DNA of 64,000 nt from Treponema sp. (lineage in GTDB: Bacteria; Spirochaetota; Spirochaetia; Treponematales; Treponemataceae), in NCBI GenBank assembly GCA_017550685.1, contig JAFZOJ010000001.1:107521-171520 (forward strand), read 5' to 3'. The position numbers and the translations under genes were made by a program. Positions 60,856 to 64,000 of this stretch are shown here, piece after piece. The notes under the pieces were generated by a model. It searched no databases. It was given only the letters and a program-made list of their open reading frames with translations, and was not told the origin of the DNA. How positions within the stretch are numbered: the stretch's first letter is position 1; every line of letters starts with the position of its first letter.

Positions 60856-61734
60856 ATGTTCTGGATTGGACAAACGCTCATCCTTTTGGGCTTTATATTT
60901 CAGATTTGCAATCTCATCATTGATATAAGGTTTATTCTTTACAAAAAGAATTCCATTACCGAAGGAAAAACCCATAACCACTTCCTCGATTTTTTGATTC
61001 TTGGAATGGTATGTCTTTTTTGTGTTGTATACCTGATAATCTTTTTTAAGCAAATACAATCTGTCTGGGTGGGCATTCTGCTTTTTGCGGGTGCGTGTTT
61101 TGTTACAACAGTTTTGCTCTGGATTTACACTCTCACAAAGGGAATCCGCGATTCAGCTTTTTCTATTTCTAAAACCCTGATTGGAATTGTAGAAGCGCGT
61201 GACCCTAACCTGAACGGACACAGCCTTCATGTTCAGGAGCTGGCACTGCTTATTTATAAATATTTGCCTGCAGGAATGCACAAGGGAATAAGCGCCGAAA
61301 ATCTTAAGTATGCTGCTCTTTTTCACGATGTCGGCAAGCTTGGTATCCCGGAAGCAATTTTGAATAAACCTGGTTCTCTTAATGGAGAAGAATGGGAGCA
61401 GATGCGCCATCACCCCGAAATTTCTGTAAAAATTCTAAAGCCTCTTTCTTCGTTTGATTATATCCGCAACTGGATTTTGTATCACCACGAACGCATGGAC
61501 GGAAAAGGCTATTTAAAAATTCCAAAGGAACAGATTCCAATTGCCGCCCGTATCATCAGTGTTGCCGACACTTATTCTGCAATTACAATGGCCCGCTCCT
61601 ATAAGCCAGGCCGCAGCTACGAAGAAGCCATTGCAATTATAAAGGACGTAGCCGGAAGTCAGCTTGATAAAGAAGTTGTTGATGTTTTTTGTTCAATTCC
61701 TAAAGATGAAGTTGAAGGATGCGCGGTTAATTAA
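60856..61734 (+). CDS. Membrane HD-GYP domain protein
   Basis: This 292-residue protein has three membrane helices (residues about 3-27, 45-67 and 73-93) and an HD-GYP domain (about 110-285): VEARDPNLNGHSLHVQELAL, the metal pair FHDVGKLGIP, KPGSLNGEEWEQMRHHPEIS, and YHHERMDGKGYL where the signature is HHExxDGxGYP (Leu replaces Pro). HD-GYP proteins degrade cyclic di-GMP or related nucleotides. The metal ligands are intact, so activity is likely. The membrane part has no sensor motif that I recognise. Translation may begin on a leaderless mRNA. The 3' end overlaps the convergent GNAT gene by 8 nt. Confidence 0.88.
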   Translation: MFWIGQTLILLGFIFQICNLIIDIRFILYKKNSITEGKTHNHFLDFLILGMVCLFCVVYLIIFFKQIQSVWVGILLFAGACFVTTVLLWIYTLTKGIRDSAFSISKTLIGIVEARDPNLNGHSLHVQELALLIYKYLPAGMHKGISAENLKYAALFHDVGKLGIPEAILNKPGSLNGEEWEQMRHHPEISVKILKPLSSFDYIRNWILYHHERMDGKGYLKIPKEQIPIAARIISVADTYSAITMARSYKPGRSYEEAIAIIKDVAGSQLDKEVVDVFCSIPKDEVEGCAVN

Positions 61735-62251
61735 GAATCTTTCCCATCTCAACACGCATGTTGTGTTCTTGTGGACCCTTGTTTGAGTAACAGTATCTGT
61801 CAAAGCCTATGATTTCAAAACCGTGTTTTTTGTAAAAAGAAATTGCCTTAAAGTTAAAGGTCTGAGTTTCAAGAATAACCATTCTTGCGCCGGATTTTTT
61901 TGCATCCTGCAAGATTGCGTCCATGAGCTTTGTGCCTATTCCGCTTCTTCGGTTGGCTCCATCAAACACGCAGATATTTGCAATCACAAAACGGTTATTC
62001 CATTTTTCAAGAAAACCTTCTACCATGCCAATAAGCTTGTCGTCTTCAAAAGCGCCGTAAGCCACAGGTTGGTCAAGCCAGTCCTGCAAAAGATCTTCGT
62101 AGATAGTCATCCGCAAAGGCTCGTCGCTCATAACCCATTTTACTTCAAAGCCTTCGTCGGATGGTTCAATTGAAAGAAATCTGTCTGAAAGAATTTCCGC
62201 CTGATATTTTTGACCCTTATAGGTGTCGTAATCAAGTTTTTTTATAATCAT
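61727..62251 (-). CDS. GNAT-family N-acetyltransferase
   Basis: This 174-residue protein has the GNAT fold: LIGMVEGFLEKWNNRFVIANIC as strands 3-4, the acetyl-CoA loop RRSGIGTKLMDAI, and ETQTFNFKAISFYKKHGFEIIG at the end. The substrate may be a small molecule, antibiotic or protein. It overlaps the small membrane-protein gene by ATGA, so the two are translated together. Confidence 0.88.
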   Translation of the reverse strand: MIIKKLDYDTYKGQKYQAEILSDRFLSIEPSDEGFEVKWVMSDEPLRMTIYEDLLQDWLDQPVAYGAFEDDKLIGMVEGFLEKWNNRFVIANICVFDGANRRSGIGTKLMDAILQDAKKSGARMVILETQTFNFKAISFYKKHGFEIIGFDRYCYSNKGPQEHNMRVEMGKILN

Positions 62252-62550
62252 TCTTTGGCAACTCTGACTTCGGTAACCATATCAGCATTTACATATCTGA
62301 TATTTTTCTTGTCTTCAATTTTGATAAAGTTGTCTTCTACAGCAAGAACTGTAGCAACATAACCACCTAAGCCACCTTCGATATAGATAGTTACTTGTTT
62401 TCCAATACATTCCGAAAGCATTTTTGGTGCCATAAATTTTTCTCCTTTTCTTGTTCTTCTTCTAAGCTGTCTGTGTCTTCGTCTTCTGCTATGAATCATA
62501 GGAAGATAGATGCAGAGGACAAAAACTATAATGAAATAATACGATGACAT
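62248..62550 (-). CDS. Small membrane protein with Arg-rich linker (start uncertain)
   Basis: Not recognised with certainty. From the ATG at 62550 the ~100 residues comprise one membrane helix (YYFIIVFVLCIYLPMI), an Arg-rich stretch (HSRRRRHRQLRRRTRKGEKF), and a small beta domain (GKQVTIYIEGGLGGYVATVL) that recalls YajC/DUF6897-like barrels. An AAAGGAG site lies 8 nt before an internal ATG at 62433, so a 61-residue soluble form could be made instead or in addition. It overlaps the GNAT gene by 4 nt. Function is unknown. Confidence 0.55.
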   Translation of the reverse strand: MSSYYFIIVFVLCIYLPMIHSRRRRHRQLRRRTRKGEKFMAPKMLSECIGKQVTIYIEGGLGGYVATVLAVEDNFIKIEDKKNIRYVNADMVTEVRVAKE

Positions 62551-62600
62551 ATTTAAATGATATTCCAAAAAAGCAGATTTTTCAATAATTTGCTGTTGAG

Positions 62601-63272
62601 TTACCAGATAAATGGAATAACTCTAAAGCGGACTTTCTGTTTGTATTCCTTGTAACCCGGTAATCCTTCTTCCAGAACCTTTTCTTCGTTCTTAATTCTT
62701 TTTGCAATAATCGGGAAATATAAAAGGGTAATTGCAAATGAAATAATTGAACCAAGAACAAGCGGCATTGCAAGGAACAAAAACAAAGTGCTCATATACA
62801 TTGGGTGACGCACAATTCCATAAAGGCCGGTATCAATAACCTTCTGATTTTCCTGAACTTCTATTGTACGCGAAAGATATGTGTTTTCGCGGAGAACTTC
62901 TGCATACAAGATGTAAGCAAGTAAGAAAATGCCGGCGGCAATATAAGAAACAAGGTCCGGCAGAACAATCCATTCAAAACGGAAGTTCAAACCTGCAACA
63001 ATAAAAGCGGCCAGGAACATTATTCCGCTAAGGGCAATTACAGTCTTCTGCTCCTTTTGTTCTTCCTTTGCATTCAGACGTTTTTTCAAAAGCTCAGGAT
63101 TTTTGAACATCATTACAATACCGGCAGCAAACATAGGAATAAAAAGTATCCCCATCAAAAGCCAGGCACCCATAAACCTAAAGCTTCCTGCCGGAACAAA
63201 AAGCAAGACCCCCATCAAAATTACGCCACAAAAAAACTTAGCCAAGGCTAAAAAGAAAAGCTTTGCATTCAT
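62601..63272 (-). CDS. ICMT/PEMT-like membrane methyltransferase family protein
   Basis: This 223-residue protein has five to six membrane helices and the signature of isoprenylcysteine carboxyl methyltransferase-like enzymes: QKVIDTGLYGIVRHPMYMST with the SAM-binding RHPxY, and the final KNEEKVLEEGLPGYKEYKQK. In bacteria this family's substrates are mostly unknown and may be lipids or quinones. It stands alone between the small membrane-protein gene and the AraC fusion. Confidence 0.83.
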   Translation of the reverse strand: MNAKLFFLALAKFFCGVILMGVLLFVPAGSFRFMGAWLLMGILFIPMFAAGIVMMFKNPELLKKRLNAKEEQKEQKTVIALSGIMFLAAFIVAGLNFRFEWIVLPDLVSYIAAGIFLLAYILYAEVLRENTYLSRTIEVQENQKVIDTGLYGIVRHPMYMSTLFLFLAMPLVLGSIISFAITLLYFPIIAKRIKNEEKVLEEGLPGYKEYKQKVRFRVIPFIW

Positions 63273-63320
63273 GTTTTAATGATACTTTAATGAAGGGGGT
63301 TTATCAACAATGCCCACAAG

Positions 63321-64000
63321 TTAATTTATCTTCACCTTGTCCTTCAAGCCTGAATAATTTTCATTGAGCCAGACGAGAAGCTTTTCCTTACTGAACGCAG
63401 TGTCTTCAAAAATCGAGGTGTCCGGCTTAAGGACAATTTGAGTTCCGTGCGGGATATTTGAATCATTTGTTTTACTTGTAATAGCATGCTGTGGAACTCC
63501 GCGGATGTAATCCTGCTCGTAAATTTTACCGTTTCGCCAGACAGTTATTGTAAGCTTTTCGCAAAGGGAGTTTACAAGCTTAAGGTCATCAAAAGGCAGG
63601 TCTCCCATCTGAGCGTACTCAACCTTAGTAATCGGCTTTCCGGAAAAAATATTCTGCAGAACTTCTTCGTGAACAACACCGTCATCATCAAGCTTGATAC
63701 CGCGACCGTCATCAAAAATTTTAAGGCAATTATCAGGCAGCAGGCAAAGCTCAATTTTTGAACAGAAGCCCGCAGCCAGTTCTTCAAACGAATTACCAAG
63801 AATCGCATAAATCATTTTGTGCATATCATCACATAAACTCATTTTTTGTTCCTCCATAGATTTTGCTTCACAATTTGCAAAAAGTTCAAACTCCGGAATT
63901 TCGTACTTCTGCAAATAGTTTCTAATATTTTTTGGAGAAGAGCCAAAAAGACTTTTGAACGATCTTGAAAAACCTTCGTGAGATTCAAAGGAATATTTCA
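63321..64000 (-). CDS. AraC-type regulator fused to a GyrB-like ATPase domain, N-terminus beyond the window
   Basis: The minus-strand frame is open to the window end. Its first visible residues are the end of an AraC/XylS DNA-binding domain (SFESHEGFSRSFKSLFG, then SSPKNIRNYLQKY, the second helix-turn-helix). After a short linker comes a HATPase domain of the GyrB/TopoVI kind: a helix with NSFEELAAG in the ATP-binding N-box position, FDDGRGIKLDDDG as the G1-box, GDLPFDDLKLVNSLCEKL, and PHGTQIVLKPD. There is no TOPRIM domain. So an AraC-type DNA binder appears to carry an ATPase module as sensor or switch. The total length and the first helix-turn-helix cannot be seen. Confidence 0.72.
   Translation of the reverse strand, partial: KYSFESHEGFSRSFKSLFGSSPKNIRNYLQKYEIPEFELFANCEAKSMEEQKMSLCDDMHKMIYAILGNSFEELAAGFCSKIELCLLPDNCLKIFDDGRGIKLDDDGVVHEEVLQNIFSGKPITKVEYAQMGDLPFDDLKLVNSLCEKLTITVWRNGKIYEQDYIRGVPQHAITSKTNDSNIPHGTQIVLKPDTSIFEDTAFSKEKLLVWLNENYSGLKDKVKIN

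Overview
The window reads as a chromosomal segment of a host-associated Treponema (Spirochaetes), moderately low in GC. The evidence is a class I lysyl-tRNA synthetase, an EF-G with the [10 protein letters not shown]-loop typical of the spirochaete/mitochondrial-type translocase, a PnrA/TmpC-like purine nucleoside ABC importer, a def-fmt-PASTA gene order, many Treponema-style lipoproteins and small beta-barrels, and MCP and HD-GYP signalling proteins. No plasmid, phage, IS transposase or CRISPR array is visible. The species cannot be named from sequence alone.

Layout. 1-4521: a secreted VWA protein (cut by the window edge), a Cys-rich membrane protein, a LolA-YidD fusion and two paralogous secreted repeat proteins, probably an envelope-biogenesis group. 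4607-7829: an unknown protein, an XRE-cupin regulator and citrate synthase. 7874-15298: Zn protease, RsuA-type pseudouridine synthase, formate-THF ligase, a REC-HATPase-cNMP-binding protein, tRNA-Arg, an MBL-fold hydrolase and gltX. 15345-16470: a Phd-VapC toxin-antitoxin pair, divergent from a 31-residue toxin-like peptide gene. 16615-21532: dGTPase, ACT protein, ornithine carbamoyltransferase and a ParE-type topoisomerase subunit. 22116-31149: a compact run, hisA-I-E fusion, hisD, def, fmt, PASTA protein, aroD-aroE fusion, rpiA and a RluA-type enzyme, mostly overlapping. 31220-35867: DUF554 protein, tRNA-Leu, tRNA-Lys, a small outer-membrane protein, fusA and a P-loop protein. 35976-41279: membrane protein, MarR regulator and a four-gene nucleoside ABC importer. 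41248-46870: MCP, argS and lysS. 46978-49800: a three-gene oxidoreductase/isomerase cluster. 49763-54365: SPOR protein, LapA-like protein, miaB, folE2 and folD. 54460-60731: beta-barrel, lipoprotein, RarA fusion and ilvB. 60856-64000: HD-GYP protein, GNAT, small membrane protein, ICMT-like protein, and an AraC-GyrB-ATPase fusion cut by the window end.

The most unusual content is non-coding. Four loci (8636-8783, 21644-21771, 21890-22049, 52593-52633) carry what looks like one family of structured elements. Two copies have almost unrelated helix sequences but the same fold: an outer stem, a CCGGTC/CCTC internal loop, a second stem, a CAAAA/TTTTG pairing, a palindromic side hairpin, and a long arm with a G-A mismatch and a 16-17-nt bulge. 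This is compensatory change between copies. I cannot match it to a known RNA class. All four lie between divergent genes.

A second, ordinary family of short palindromic repeats (core CTTCGACAGGCTCAGGGACC) occurs about ten times. It has entered or ended several genes (RluA-type gene, folE2, rarA), and it expanded into a tandem array before fusA.

Regulation visible in the sequence: several genes have a -10 TATAAT-like box only 6-9 nt before the start codon and no Shine-Dalgarno site, suggesting leaderless mRNAs. A perfect 22-bp palindrome between the -35 and -10 of the nucleoside importer promoter is a likely operator for the adjacent MarR protein. A paired ATAGCTATT motif lies between the two divergent toxin promoters.
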